Source: Niebla homalea
Taxonomy: Eukaryota; Ascomycota; Lecanoromycetes; Lecanorales; Ramalinaceae
Direction of reading: 5' to 3'
Length of the DNA: 64,000 bases
Assembly: GCA_019925105.1 (NCBI GenBank)
Contig: JAHGAU010000015.1
Location: 744,001-808,000 of the forward strand
Part shown: positions 34,401-49,600 of the stretch, in pieces
Layout of the letters: each line of letters begins with the position of its first letter
How positions within the stretch are numbered: position 1 is the first letter of the stretch
Notes under the pieces: model-generated
Database searches by the model: none
The model's input: the letters and a program-made list of their open reading frames with translations, nothing else
Told to the model about the DNA's origin: nothing
Made by a program: the position numbers and the translations under genes

Positions 34401-36096
34401 CTTTATTTATATTTTAAAACCGTTTTTAATTATTTTACCGGTCCAAATTTATATAAATTATAATATTAAACCTTAATTATTATCTTAATTTCCTTACGTT
34501 AAGTCTCCTTTACTCTTATTATATACCGTAAGTTTTACGTTAAATAATTATTATTACCGTACGCTATATATTTTAACGCGTTTTTCACTAGGTTTTTTAT
34601 TATTAAGTTAATATATTTATATATATTATACCCTTCGATATATATTGTATACTTTATATTATTAAGGTACCTTATAATAATATCTTTATACCTTTAATAT
34701 TTAAAGTATTAATAGATATCCGTTATTTAATTTTAAGGTCTTATTAATTTAAGGGATTTATTTTTTATTACTTTTTTATTAAAGATATCGTTATATATTT
34801 TTATTAATATTATACTTAAAATAATTATAAAGTATTTCTTTATACGATTAAAAGCGTTTAATTTCTTTATTATAAAGGGGAGATTATAATTAATGATCTC
34901 CAATTTAAAGTGGAAAACCGTATTCTCCTTTTTTATCCGTTTTAAAATAACTTCCTTTTCCTCTTTTATAAATTTTATTAAGTATATCCCGTTTATTACG
35001 ATAATAAAGGATTACTTTAATACCTTTATTATTTTATACCTTTTTTTACCGGTTTATCCCTTTAACTTTTTTAACCCCTTTTTCACCTTTAATAAGGTTA
35101 TATTAAAAAGGATATCCCCGTTTTATAATTTATATACCGTAATAATTTATTCTATTAATAATTCTCCCGTTACTTTAAACGCCTTTATTAATTATAACGG
35201 GTTTATTTTTATTTTTATGCTTTTTTCTTTTTTACCCGATAATTATATAATTATTATTTTCGCCTTCCTTAACGTTACCGCTTTCTCCCCTGCCTTTACC
35301 TTTTTTATTATTAATACCAGTGTTGTTTTTATAATTTTTATTATTTAATTTATCCCCGCTTTTTTCCTTAAAGTTTCCCCCGTCGCTTTTTTATTTTATA
35401 TATATCCTTTTTATTTCCCTTTATTTCCGTCCGTTAACGCTTTTATTACCGCCTTTTAAACTTTATATAGCCTTTTTAATTTCTTTAAACTTCTCCTTAT
35501 ATTTACGTAAAAGTTTCTTATTCCCCGTAACCCGATTTATAATATCGGTTAGGTTTTTAATATAATATCCTTTTATATAATTATAAGGAAGCCTTTTAAT
35601 ATTTTTATTGTTTTTTCTTTTTTTACTTTTTTTTTATATATTTAATAATTATTTCTTTTTATAGCTTATTCTTATTTACTTAATATTTCCCTATTTTTAT
35701 TTAGCTTTTTCTTAATTTATATATACCCGGTAAGGCCTTTTACGTTTTCACTTATTCTTTATCCGTCCTTACGTACCGTTCTTATCCCTTCCGCCCTTTA
35801 TTTATTACCTTTTATAATAATACCTTTACGCGTTATACGCGTTCCTTTACGTGTATTTTATTAATTATAAATTTTTTATTTAATTTAAGGCCTTTTTATC
35901 TCGTATTTATTACGTTATTTACATAACTTATTACCGTTCCTATTAACCTAAGCCGTTTATTTTTCTTCCCCTTTTATTTTTATTACTTTTCTACTTCCGC
36001 TTATCGCATTTAAGGTATTATCCTTATTATTACTTAAGCTATACACGCGTGTATCGTTTCTGACCTCTAGGGTCCCGTTGTTCGTCGCCATCCCCC
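31500..36096 (-). mobile_element. Tad-like LINE (non-LTR retrotransposon), decayed
   Basis: The minus strand holds a reverse-transcriptase remnant. LGLNGILNRFLSIVM (about 32.76-32.83 kb) corresponds to the KAPGPDGIPNRFL block of fungal Tad1-type LINEs. VKIIILKKLVKLNYL (about 32.65-32.7 kb) corresponds to the following LRKPGKPDYS block. Upstream on the same strand an ATG at 36096 opens MATNNGTLEVRNDTRVYSL, a plausible ORF1 start, followed by Lys/Asn/Gly-rich gag-like sequence. Limits are uncertain: the element may extend to about 29.3 kb at its 3' end and beyond 36.1 kb at its 5' end. No poly(A) or target duplication was resolved. Confidence 0.7.
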
Positions 36097-39000
36097 GTTC
36101 AATTAATTAATATATTAAGTACCCTTGGGGCCGTATTTACTTATAAATAAAATATATTTTCGTATTCTTTTAATAATTTACGTATAATCGTCCCGATACG
36201 GGTATTTCTAGAAAATATATTAAAAAGGGTTCCTTTTAAATATAGTAATATTGCTTATTATTTTTATTAAGTTCTATCCCAGTTAATTCCGTCGGCGAGT
36301 AAAACGTTAAAGATAACGTTTAATTATTTATTTACTTAATAATCGTACTATATAGCCGTTTACTTTATTTTTCTCGCTTATTTATTTTTTTTATTTATTT
36401 TTACTTTTTTAAATTCTTTTATTTCTTTAACTTTTTTAATCTTTAACTCCTTTTATACTTTAATTAATTTATCCTGAATTTAACTTAATCGTATACTTAA
36501 CTATTAATTATCCTTTTAAGAGTATATATAAATTTATAACCTTAATATCGGTTATTTACTTTATATTTATATTAACTTCCTTATAGTTTTTTCGGATTTT
36601 TTAATTTAAATTATATTAATTAAAATCACCTTTATTATATCCTTATACTTTTAAAAACATACTTTAATTATTAATTTTATTAAATTAAATAGATATATCC
36701 CTGCCGTTATTAAGGTTCGTTTAGATATTAATTGAATAATCCATTTAAAGCTATATCCATCGGTCCCTCTTAACTTTAGCTTATTTTAACTTTTTTACTT
36801 CTAGGAGCTTCTTATAGTATATATTTAAATTTACGCCTTTTATATATATAAAAATACTTAGGCGTATACCCGGTATTAATAAATTAATGGCGGTCATTAA
36901 TTTACCTTTATTAATTACCGTTATATTAAAAATCTATTGAATAACGTTTATTTAAATTATATTTTTAAATATTAACCGGGCAATTATAATTTTTATTTAA
37001 ATATATATGAATTAATTCGCTTTTTAATTAACCGTTATTAATTCCTTTTTATAGATTTTTAGTATTAAGATATAATTTAAATAAGCGTTTTTTCTTTAAT
37101 ACGTTATATATTATTTAATTTTAATATTAATCATAAATTTAATATAAAAAATTATATACGCTTTATAATTAATTATAATTTATAGTTAACTTAATAACTA
37201 TAACCTTAATAAGTATTTCTTATTATATCTTTTACTTTTAATACTTATTTATTATTATTATAATTTATTCTTAAATTTCAGTTATTTAATTCCGCTATTT
37301 ATTTACCTTAATAATCCCCGCTTAATCATTATTTACCGTCCTTATCCGCTTAATTAATTTAATTATTTATATTATTTATTTTTCGTTTATTAATTCGGGT
37401 AATTCCTTTAATTTAAATAGTCTTTTTATTAATACGTTAATCCGGCCCTACCGGAATTATAGGATTATCTCGGTTATATAAGCCTGCTTAACGTAATAGA
37501 ATTTATATAAAATATAGCCCGTTTTTTTTAAAGATTAATTCTTTAATTGAATTTTATAAATAATTATTTAAGAAAAGGTAATATTGCTTACTTAATTTAG
37601 ACTTAATTAAGGATATCTTTAATTTAAGTTTTATTAACTTTAATTTTAATAAGTTATTTCTCCCTTTTATATATAAAGTAACTATTAATTAATTTTCCGT
37701 TTAAATAATAAGCTTACCCGGGCTTTTTTATTAACTCCCTTTCTTTTTAAGTTTACTATTTATATTATACGTACGTAATAACCTTTATCCGTATCTTTAT
37801 AAGTATCTCTCCCTTAATAAGCTTTTCCTTTTATTTTATCTTTATATATACGATAACCTTTAAAGTTTTTAACTTAAATATAATTCCTTAATCGTTTTTA
37901 ATTAAAGTTATTTCCGTAAGTAATATGGTTATATTTTAAAGAGAAATTTACGTTTTTCTTTAATTTTATATTATTAACGTTAATAAACCCTATATTCCGG
38001 ATTATTCTTAATTTTATTATATTTAATTTATATCGTTTAATTTTAACTCCGGATTAAAGTTATTAAGTATATTATTATAATCCTAATCCTAATATATATT
38101 TTACCGAAAAAGTATATATATAGTTATTTACGGATTAAAGCCTTAATCGGTTTTCAGGTTATTTTATTAGCTTTTTCAGTTACGTTACCGGGCTTATTTA
38201 TTGGGTCGCCTCCTTAGTAACGGGTTATTTTTGTCTTAGGTTACGTCCTTATATATATACCGGTCTTTCCGCTCTGTTTCCTTTTCCGTTCTTAAAATAG
38301 GATAGTTAATATGGTTTTATGCCCCGTAATTATTATAATAAAAAATAATATTAAGTTTAATTATTTATTTTTAAGACGCGGTTAAGGCCTTAATTATCCG
38401 TTATTTAAAATAGATTTTTTATATATATTAATAATATATTTTACCCGTATTTTTAACGTAATATTTATAATAAGTTTAATATTTCAACTTATAATTTATA
38501 AAAAAGGCGTCCTTTTAAATAGATTTTTTAATATATAACCTTAATATTTAATTATATTTTTATTTATATATTATTTTTAATATACTTTTTTTTTCTTTTT
38601 AAAAAAATGTTTTTAATTATAAATAATTATAACTTTTTATAATTTTATTATTTTATAACTTGTAATATAATAAATAAAAGACTATAAATAAAAGGCTAAA
38701 GGTTTAATATCCCCTTATTTATATTTATTTTTTCTAAATCTTTATTATATTTTTACTTTCTTTCTTTTTTAATTTTTTATTTTTAATTACGTTTATTAAA
38801 ATAGCTATTTATTCTTTTTCTTCTTTTTTTTTTTTTTTTTATTTTTAAATCCGTATTTTCTTAAGATCTTTAATATATTAAAATATAAAAGTAAATAAAA
38901 TAAAAATATAAAAAAAACGGCATTATATTATTTATATATACTTCCTCCTTTTAAATTATATTATTTATAATTATAATAATTTCCAGAGGATTAAAGCGTT

Positions 39001-40639
39001 TTCCGTTTATACCCGTTAAATTTTAATTTTCTTTATTATTTTTAATTCTGGCTTATCGGAGGGTTTAAGATACCTAATATATAGTATAAATATTCTGAAA
39101 TAATCCTTATAAAATAAATTAAATATAAGAGTTCTATTGATCCTTTTTAATATATATAAAGCTTTATATTCTTTTATAAAGCCCTTAATAATAAATAGTC
39201 CGACTTAACGGGGCTTAAGTTTCCTAAGATTAAAGGTAAAATCTTATTATATAACCAATTATCCTTCCTTTAATAGGTTTTAACCTTATATTCTTTTATC
39301 GTAATGTCTTTTTTATCGGTTTTTTATTACGTTTAACTTTTTTTATAACTCTTCCTTAATATTTATCCGGTTTATTATAAATCTTTAAATAACTTTATAT
39401 ATTATTTTTTTTAAAAACGGCATTATTCTTTTTATAATACGTATTTTAACTTTTAACTTAATTATATTATATTTATATATTATATTCGGCTTAACCTTAA
39501 AAAAAATATTAATAAAAACGTACCTTAAATATTTAATATATTTTAAGTTAATATTTAATATTATTAATCTTCCCGCTTATATTTAATTATAATTCTATTA
39601 AATTTACGTTTTTTTTATTACGTTTTATTAAATTTAATTATTAAACTTTATTATATTTATTATTTTATACGTTATATTCGGTATAAAAATTAATTAAATA
39701 TCGTATAATTAAAGAAAGCTTCCTATTTTTTTACTTATAAATACCTTCTTAATATTTATATATATTATAACGGATTTTAAATAATAATTTATATATTTTT
39801 TTAACGTAATAATTATATCCTTTACTTTAATCGACGTAATATAGAATAATTATATAAATCATAAGAAATAATCCATTATATTAAAGATATATTAAAGACC
39901 GCCTTATATTTATTTAAAAAGGTTAATAAAGTCCGCTTTAAATAAATTGAAAAAAAGCCTTTATTTTAATTAAACTTAATAAAACCGTATAACTTCTATA
40001 TGCTTATTTTATATAAGTTAAGTACCCTTATACGTATTTTATAATATTTTTTATTATATCCGGTTATTAATAACGATATTATAATTTCTTTAATATAATT
40101 TTTAATAAGAAATATCCTATATTATTATAGATTTCTTTAAATATTTATATTATTTTTTCTTTTATTAAATATATTATTTAACGTTTCCCGTATCGGTAAA
40201 ATAACTTATTAATAGTTAAATTAAATTTATAATTTATAAATTACTTATTAAATTTAATTTATTAAATTATATTTTTCTCCTTTAACTTTATTTTTATTTT
40301 AAGATATTTAATAATATTAATATATTAATCGGTATTTTTATAATAAAGTAATTCTTTAAGTTTTAATAATTCCGTAAATTTATAGTTGATTTATATATAT
40401 TTTATTTTATAATTATTATTTAATTTCGTATTATATATCCGTATTATATATCCGTATTAACTTATTATTAATTATCCCTTATAATTATAATTTTCTTATA
40501 TCTATTTTCTTCCTTTTATTTACGTTTTTCCCCGTTAACTTTCCCCTTATATCTTAAGTTAATTAACCCTTTAACTATTATATCGTAATTTATATATTAT
40601 TATAGGCGTTAATTCTATTTTTCCTCGCTTCCTCGGAAA

Positions 40640-41420
40640 GCTTTTTTAATATAACGTAATATCCTTTTTTATTACTTTTTCAGAACCATACCGTATTATT
40701 CTTATTCTTTTATATCTTAAGGGTTATTTTCTTTATTACCTTATTAAATACGTAATCTAGGTTATTAAATAATACCCTTAATAAATTATCCGCCGTTTTA
40801 TTAATTTCTCTTTTAATATATTTAATTTTAATATATAGCTTTTTTAACTTATTTACTTATTTTATAAAAATATCCTTATAATAGTCTATATTTATAAACC
40901 TTATAAATAACTTATAATCTATATATATAATTAAAACTTCTTTTATATTTAATATATAAAAGAACTTTTTTTTTAAATATAATAATAATTATTAATTCTT
41001 ATTTATAGGTATCGTAATTACGTTTTATCTTATTTATTATATATAAGTTATAAATAAGTAAGACGGTATAACCGTTTTAAACTTAATTAATATAGCATCC
41101 GGCTCCGTATCCTAAGGTATTAATATATATATAAACCGGTATTTTAAGGTTTTATTTAAATAAAGCTTTAACCCCCGTTACTATATTTTATATAAGCTAA
41201 AATAATATATCCTTTAACTTTTTTTATTTTTATTCTATATTATTAATTAAGTGGGTAAAAAAGTAAGTTATTTTTATAAAGTTTTTAATTTATTTCCTTA
41301 TTATATTAATAGTACTTAAGAATCCTTTAACGTTTCTTATATTTTGCGGTACGGGCTAATTAAGTATCTTCTTATACTTTTTAGGTTTAATTTATATACG
41401 TTTTTTTACCTTATAATTTT
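40640..41420 (-). pseudogene. Gypsy pol remnant (RT thumb and RNase H), minus strand
   Basis: The minus-strand frame reads ILN*PVPQNIRNVKGFLS, INIIRK*IKNFIKIT and, further on, YGAGCYIN, RNYDTYK*EL, KKLYIKIKYIKREINKTADN. These follow the Gypsy order: WPxPxxxxxxRxFLGxxNYYRxFIxxFSxIAxPL, TDAS-G-GAxL, NYxTYxxELLAI and LxFxIxYxPGxxNxxADxLSR. This is a Gypsy family different from A/B. It may be the coding part of element C. Confidence 0.7.
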
Positions 41421-44400
41421 CCTTTAATATTTTAATTTTTATTATATTAATTTTTAATTTATTAAATAATAACTTTAACTTTAATTATAAAATTTATAAA
41501 AAAAAATAATCTTTTAAAAAAATAAATTACTTTTCTTATATTTTATATACTTTAAAGATATTATTAAAATAAAAAATTAAGTTAATAAGGTTATATTCCT
41601 TTTTAAAAATAAAGAAGGATAACTTTAAATTTAATTTAAGGATAACTTTTAATATAATATTTATAAGTTTAATAAAAACGAATAAAAACGTACGTATTCT
41701 TTAAGGTATCTTTATAAATTATAATTATTTAATATTTAATACGTTAAAAATAAAATAATATTAATTATTAAAGTATACTTTAATTATTTAATATTTATAT
41801 TTTATATTTACTTAAAAGAAAGTTTTATATAATAGAATTCTTAATAAATTATATATTTTTTTTATTAACTTTATATAAAATACAGATAATACTTTATATA
41901 TAAAGTAATAATTAAATATAAATTATAATTCGACTTTATTTTCTTTCTTTATAAATACGGGGAGTACGTTTTATATACTTATTTATTTATTTACTTATAT
42001 ATATTTCTTATATATATTTAACTTAATTCTTTATTATATAATTATCTTAAGTTATTACTCCTCATTATTTAATAGTTTCTTAATAATAACTTTATATGGT
42101 TTAATCTTTAATCTTAATATTACTTTATATAAAAATAAATTTATTATAAGGATTTTATATAATTCTTTTACGCTTATATCCCTATACGTTTATAATACTT
42201 AAAGTATTTTAAGCCGTATTTAATTATTTAAAATAATATCTTTTAATATAATATTTTCTTCTTTTATTTATATTTATAGCTTTTTATATAACTTTAAAGT
42301 ATTAATCTTTCTTTTTATTATCCTTTTATCCGTTAAAATATAACTTATAATAATTTTATTTTAATATTTACTTCTTTATTTTATAATTTTAAAGTTAACT
42401 TATTTATTACTTTATATATATATTTTAAATAAACCCAATAAGTACCATATTTATATTCTAGTAATCCTTAATAAGTTATTAAATTATCGGGTTATTTAAT
42501 TCTTAAAATTATACTTTCTATAGTAAATAAATAATTCTTATTATTTTTATTTTTTATTTATTTTATTTTCTTCTTTATATTATCTTAATATATAACTTTC
42601 TTCTTTTTATTATTAATTTCTTTAAGTTTTTTATTATTTTCTTAATATATATAATCGTCCGTTTTTATTATTATAATTATTATTAATTTAATTAATATTG
42701 CTTTTTCTTTATATATTATATATTTTTTATATTATTTAACGTTATTTTACGTAATTAATAATAACTTTAAATATTATATTATTTTTTTATTTATTTTATT
42801 AGGTATTAAGTCTATAAATTTAATTATTTTCCGTTTTTATCCGGTAAATTATTATTAATATAAAATAAAGCTTATTTTTAATTTTAAATTATTAATTAAA
42901 TTATTTATTATATCCTCCTTAACTCCCGTATTATTTCTTTAACGCTTTTAAGCTTCTTTATTATCTTTTAAGTGCTTTTATTATTATTTTATCCCTTCCG
43001 ATTCTTTTAAACCCTTACTTAATTATTCTTATTTACTTTTTATTTAACTTATTTCTTTTGCCCCGTTTTAATATTTTAATTTACTCTTAATCTTCCCCTA
43101 TTTATTCCGATTATCTCTTATATATTCTTTCTTCTTCTTAAGTATATAAATATACCCTCCTTTTCTTATTAATTAATTGTTAAAATATACGTTTTTAAAA
43201 CCAATTTTACCCTTTAAACTTCTTTTTTTCTTATAGTTTATTAATTTTAATTATTTTTTTTATTTTTTAATTTAATTTTTAAGCTTTTTTTATTATTTTT
43301 ATACTTAAATAAATTTAACTTAATTTCTTCTTTTAATATTATTGCATTTTTATAATATAATTTCTTATATATTAGCTTTTAATATATTTTACTTAATAAG
43401 CGTATTTAAGATATAAATAATTAAATATTTTTTTTATAAATAATATCTTTAATTTTTAATATTTTTATTTAAATCTTAAAATTAATTGTAATTAACTTTA
43501 ATTATAAAAGTCTTAGTAAAATATTATAATTTAAGTTATCTTTTAATATTATAAATATTTATATCGATTTAATTATTTTTATAACTTTAATATTAAATAT
43601 AATTTATATATAAAATAATATATAATCTCTATTTATTATTAATATATTTAAGTAATTAACTTTAAGTAATTTTAAAAACCTTTTTTTTATTTATAATTCC
43701 CTTATTATATTTAAATTAATTATAATAATATCCGATCCTTAATCGGTTTTTATATTAAATAACTTATTTATTTATTTTAATTAATAAATAATTATTACCT
43801 TTATAAAGTATATTTATTTATTTTTATTAAGTATAACTTTAAGGTTTCATTTTAAGCCTATAATTATAATACTATTAATCTTAAGTCGTTTATTTTAAAT
43901 CGTTTTTTATATTTTTTTTTTGTTATTCTTAAGAACTTCTTTAATAATTATAATTTTCTTATAACGTATATAATTAAAATTTAATACGTTCTTTATAAGT
44001 TAATTTATTTCTTTTTTAAAATATAATAAAAGTTATATTAAATATATTATAAAGAATATAATATTATTAATTAATAAGATCTATTTAACGTTTAAGGCCT
44101 ATTTTTTTAATAATCCGATAATTTTTTAAAGTTCTTTCTTCCTTCTGGTTTTTACCTTTTTTTTTTAACTTTTTCTTTATTTACTCCTTAATTTATATAA
44201 GCTTAACTTTTTCTTTTAAATCGTTATTTTGAATTTATTGTCGTTTCGCGGTTATATTTATTATTATATTTACTTTATAATTAATATCTTTATTAAAAAG
44301 GTATCCTTCCTCTATAATAATAACTTTATAATTAAAGTTATCGATAATTTCTTTATTATCGACTTTATTAAGGATTTTTCCTTTTTCCTATATAGTTAAA

Positions 44401-46468
44401 GCAATAATTATTACGTTTATTAATATATTTAATTAATCGGTAAACGGTACGGTTATAAGTAGTAATAATAATTAATAATCCATATCGTAATAATTATTCT
44501 TACGGTTTTAATCCTTCTTTTATATATTTTTTTTTTTATTAAAGCTTACGTTACCTCCGTTATATCTTTATTTATAACTTATATGCTTTTCCGTTAAGAA
44601 TATATTATAATATTTATAGTAAATAAAGTATAATTTCATATTAAATAATTTAAAGCCATTAATATAAAGGTTTTTAAACTTAACTAAATTAAATAATCTT
44701 AAAGTAAATTAATTATTTTTTTTAATATCTTAATTAATATATAAATTTTATTAATAATTTTATGGTTTTTAATTCGTATTTTCCGCTTAATTATTAATAT
44801 TCTATTAAGATAAATTTTAAGGTCGATTTTAATACTTAAGTTATTAAGGTAATATTATTTATAGTAATTATATTAATGCTATTTATATTATTAAAACGTC
44901 TTAAAGTTTTTTATTTATATAATTTTAAGGGTATTTAATTTATCGCGTTCCTTTTATTTATAGTACTTATATAATTCCGTTATAATTAATATATATTAAA
45001 TTTACCTTTAACGTAGCTTCTTAAAAGTCTTTATTTATATAACTTAATTAATTTATAAATATTTAAGCTTTAAGATTCGTTTTTTTATCCTTTTTTTCTT
45101 TTTTAAGCTCTTATTTCTTTTTTATTTTTTCCGTAACCTATTTTATTTTAAAGTATATTTTATAAAGATTAAATTCTTTATATATATCCTTTATTAAACG
45201 TTTACGGAGCTTTATATCCGTTAAATTATTCTTAAAACGATTAATTACGTTTTTTAATATATATTTAATTATTTTATTTATTATACTTTCCGGCCTTTTA
45301 AGTTTAATGTTTTTTCCGCTTAAGTTATATATAATACGGAATATATATTTATAGTAATTAAAAATAGAATTAATTCCTTAAAATAATATTTTAATATTAT
45401 TTATCATTTATTCTATAAAGTTATTAAGATTTAATTCTGGGAATTCTTAACTTAATAATTTCTAAAAGTTCTTTATATCTTCTTTTATAACGTTATTTAT
45501 TGCTTTATTTATAAGTAAAACTTTAATTTCTAATTACTTTACTTAATACGTTATATCTCCTTTAAGTCTTATATTTATTACATTTATCTATTAATTAAAA
45601 AAAATATCTTTCCCGATCTTTTTTTATACGTTATGGATTTATCTTTATATATTATTTAATTTATTTTCTTATTTATTTAATTCTCTTAATCTATAAAATA
45701 ATATTTTAATCCCGGGTTATATTATAATTCTTTATTATAAGGTTTCCGATAATTTTAAGGTAAAAATTAAGATTATTAATAATATTATAAAGTTTTCTTT
45801 TATATTTAACTTTATTATTATTATTAAAAAGGATATTTAAAACTATTTAAGTACCTCTTTTACTTTATATATATTAATTAATTCCTTTTTAAATTTAAGG
45901 GATTAAAGGATTCTTAATAATATTTTATTACTTCTTAAAGAAAGGTTAATAAGGTTTATTATTAAATAATCCTTAATAATATTTATAACTATTAATAAAT
46001 ATAAGATAACCCCGTAATTTATATAAATTTATCCTAATCTTTTCTATTTTTCATTTAATATAAAGTAAAAAGGTATATACTTTTTTTAATAAAGGAAATA
46101 AAATAATAATAAAAAGGGTAATAACACCGTAATTAATTCCTTGGTTCATATAATAATATTTAACTTTATTTTTCCTATTTTAAGGGTATTAAGATATATA
46201 TAAAATAAAATGCATTATCGTTAATATATTATTAATATTAATAAGAATGTTTTGGAGAAAGGGGTTTATAGTTACTCCGAGTAACTATATTTTATTTTTA
46301 TCTTTTTTTTTTAAGGAAAAGGTTAAATTAATATATGATCGTATAATATTAATAAGGGTCCTTCTGGTCTCTTGGGTTATTATATAAGTATATATGAATA
46401 ATAACTTATTGTAAATTTATATTTCCCTTTTAGATTAAAGTAAGTTTTAATTATTTATTCTTGTTATA

Positions 46469-46607
46469 TGCAGCATGCATGCATGGGAGCATTGATAGGT
46501 GTAGGACACCCTTTATACGTAGAGGACAGGCATCCTTATGATACTTTTATCCTTTAGGTAGAATCATCATTTATATATTATTATACTTTTTAATCTATAT
46601 ACCAATA
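46469..46607 (+). repeat. 5' LTR of element B (139 bp)
   Basis: It starts TGCAGCATGCATGCATGGG. The first 40 bases align to 53258-53297 with only G/A and C/T differences. Confidence 0.8.
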
Positions 46608-49600
46608 AATAATAATAATAATTACTTATATTAACACTATATTAATGTATATTATAAGATCCGTTAATACGAATTAAAGTATTAGTTTATTAACTATAAC
46701 GGATACTTTTTTTATAGCAGTATTAAAGGTATTAATTTTATATCCTTTGGAATACCGCCTTTAATTCATTTTTAAATACCTTTAAAGAAAAACCAGAAAC
46801 GGTATTATAGAAAAAATATATATATTATAGGCCTTTTAAGTATTACCGGATTCTAATATTATTACTTTAACTTATTAATTGGACGCCTTATTAAAATCCG
46901 GTAACTTAGTAACCGTAACGATCTTATATTTAACTTCGGAAAGAGTTATTTAAATAATTAAGAATAATTAACGATTAAATAACTTAAGAACTATACTTAC
47001 CATAAATAGATTATTTTAATTAAAATCTTCCGAAATTATAAAACCTATTACTTCTTTTTTTAATTTAATTCCTAAATACTGGATTTTAGATCCTTTATTA
47101 TTTTAACGTAATATTTAATACTTTAAAGATACTTTATTATTATTATAATTATTAAAATTATTATCGATTTTAATAAAATTAGGTAGGTTTAAATTACGTT
47201 AATATAGTCAGAGTCCTTAAAAATTTAATACCGTAAAATTATTATTTTTATTAAATAGTTTTCTATTATTATAGTAATTACCAGATTTACCTTTTATATT
47301 AATGTTAATATTACGATGCTCCCTCTGGCTTTAAGTATTAAACTAGAATCCGAGCTTAATAAATTTAATATATTAAACTTAAATTTATTAAACTTAGGTT
47401 TATTATATTAAATAAAAATATTTTTACCGAAAAAGTAATTTTTACTTAACTTATTGGTCCGCTTAATCGATTAAAAATAATAAGTTTTACCGAAAAGTAA
47501 ATAGCATAATTATAAGGTATAATTTAAGAATTAATTCCCGTTATTATATAAGGTTAATAGCAAAATAATCTTAAAGATAATTTATTCTTTCCTTTTAATA
47601 ATATAATATAATTAATAAAAAGCTTATAGTTAAACCGATTAATAAATTTTAATTCCGGTAATATTGGATTTTTTAACCCTTTTTATAAAAATAAGTCCTC
47701 CGATATAACTCTTATAATTAAATATTCCGGGAAGTATACCTTTTTCCGGGATATATATATCTTTATTGATCGATTAAAGGATATTACTTAAATAATAAAT
47801 ATATAATTACTACGGAATAATTTATAATTATACTTAAGAAGTACCGCTTTAAAATAATATACTATAGAATTATTAAATATTAAAAAACGACTTATTAAAT
47901 ATAATAACGGTTTAATTAAATAAACTTCTTAAATTATTATTAAATTTAAGTTACTTTAATAAGTCGGTTTAAATATTCTGGTTATTAAAAAATATATTAT
48001 AAATAATACCTTTTAAAACCGGGAGTCCCGTAAATATATATAGATTATTCTGCGGGTTATATATACGTTGAATTTCAATAATATTTAAAATTAATTTATA
48101 TTTATTTACGGCGGGTTAAACTTAAAATTTTAACGGGATTTACGATTATTAAATATAATAATTATTATTAATAATTACCTTAAGCTTATAAATAAATTTA
48201 AATATAGTTAATAAGTTTACGTTATTAAATATCGTATACCTTCATAAATATATCCGTAAAATCATAGAACGGATACGTTATTTTAAGGTAACCAGAATTT
48301 TATAAAAAATTCAGAAATTAATCCTTTTTCTTAATTATTAACGTTATCCTTTTAAATATATAGATAAAATAAAGTTTACAATATACGTTCTTAGGAAAAA
48401 GGATAACGGCAATTATTCTTAACGTTATAAAAGAAAATATTAACGTTAAGCCAAAGAAAATTAAAGCCCTTAAGAAGAGGGTCCGATTTTAAATATTAAA
48501 CGTATTATATAAAATAAAAAGTTAATTAAGTTTTTATACTTAAGGATAAAAAAGAAGAAAATATATTACCCGATAAAAAGGAATTAAAAGGATCTTAAGA
48601 TAACGATAACGATAACCCTATTATAAAAGAAATATATTTTATATATTAATTTCTTACGCGTTATTAATATATTAAATACGTATTATAATACTTATCGCGA
48701 AATAAACTTTTTATTTATTTTAAATATAATTACTAAAAATCAGAAGGAGTAAACTTAAGTACTTTTAAGGCCCTTTTATTGAATTAACGGATTTAGTCCG
48801 TTAATAATTAATATATATAAGTTTAATAAATTAATAATATATTACCTATAATTATTAACTTTACCGTATTAAAGAATACGTATCCCGTAAATTTTACCTT
48901 TAAGGTATATTAATATATTATAAGTAAAATCTAATTTACCCTTAATTTACCCGTAATAAACTTCTATATAAATAACGGATATCTTATTATAATTATTAAT
49001 TATAATATTATATTCTCTTAAATTCTAAATTTAAATTTTAAAATCCAGAAATTATTTAAGTTAATTCCGGTTATAAACGTTAGCAATTTTAAGTTAATTA
49101 CCAATAAATTTATAATACTTAATTTATTCTTCTTAAGGAAAAAGAATATAATATTTACCTTAAGAAAAATCTTAATTAAAATTTATTTAATACGTAATTT
49201 ACCTATTAATATTTTAATCGTTATTAATATTATAATTCTTAATAAAATAATAGTTAATTTTAATAATTAAAAATATATTATTAATATTTATAAAAATATA
49301 AATATTAAAATAATTACTTTTATAAAGGAAGCAGCGTAATTATAATATATAATTTATATAAAATAATAAACTTAAGTCTTAACTTATAGTATAATATAAA
49401 TATTAATTATATATTAAAAAAAAAAAAACTTTAAAAAAATTATTAAAGTCCCGGGATTTTATCTTTAAACCGTAATTAATACCGTCTTATAATCTTAGAT
49501 TCCGAGGTGGTATATTTACGTATATCGTTAACTTAAAAATATTAATTATTTAAATTAAAAACGATATTAATTAAAAAGTTAATTTATTACGTAAAGTAAA

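Noticed and set aside
34893..35348. 151-aa plus-strand open frame rich in Phe, Ile and Tyr
   Set aside because: It lies in RIP-mutated DNA opposite minus-strand LINE remnants; the composition only reflects TTT/ATT/TAT-rich sequence with few stops.
38810..38840. Long T run as a LINE poly(A) tail
   Set aside because: It could equally be a polypurine tract or simple repeat; no element end or target duplication could be tied to it.
43700..43900. Possible Copia-type integrase remnant on the minus strand (IKTDQGSDIIIINL-like)
   Set aside because: A single weak motif in RIP-damaged sequence; the nearby RT/RNase H is clearly Gypsy, so this was not called.
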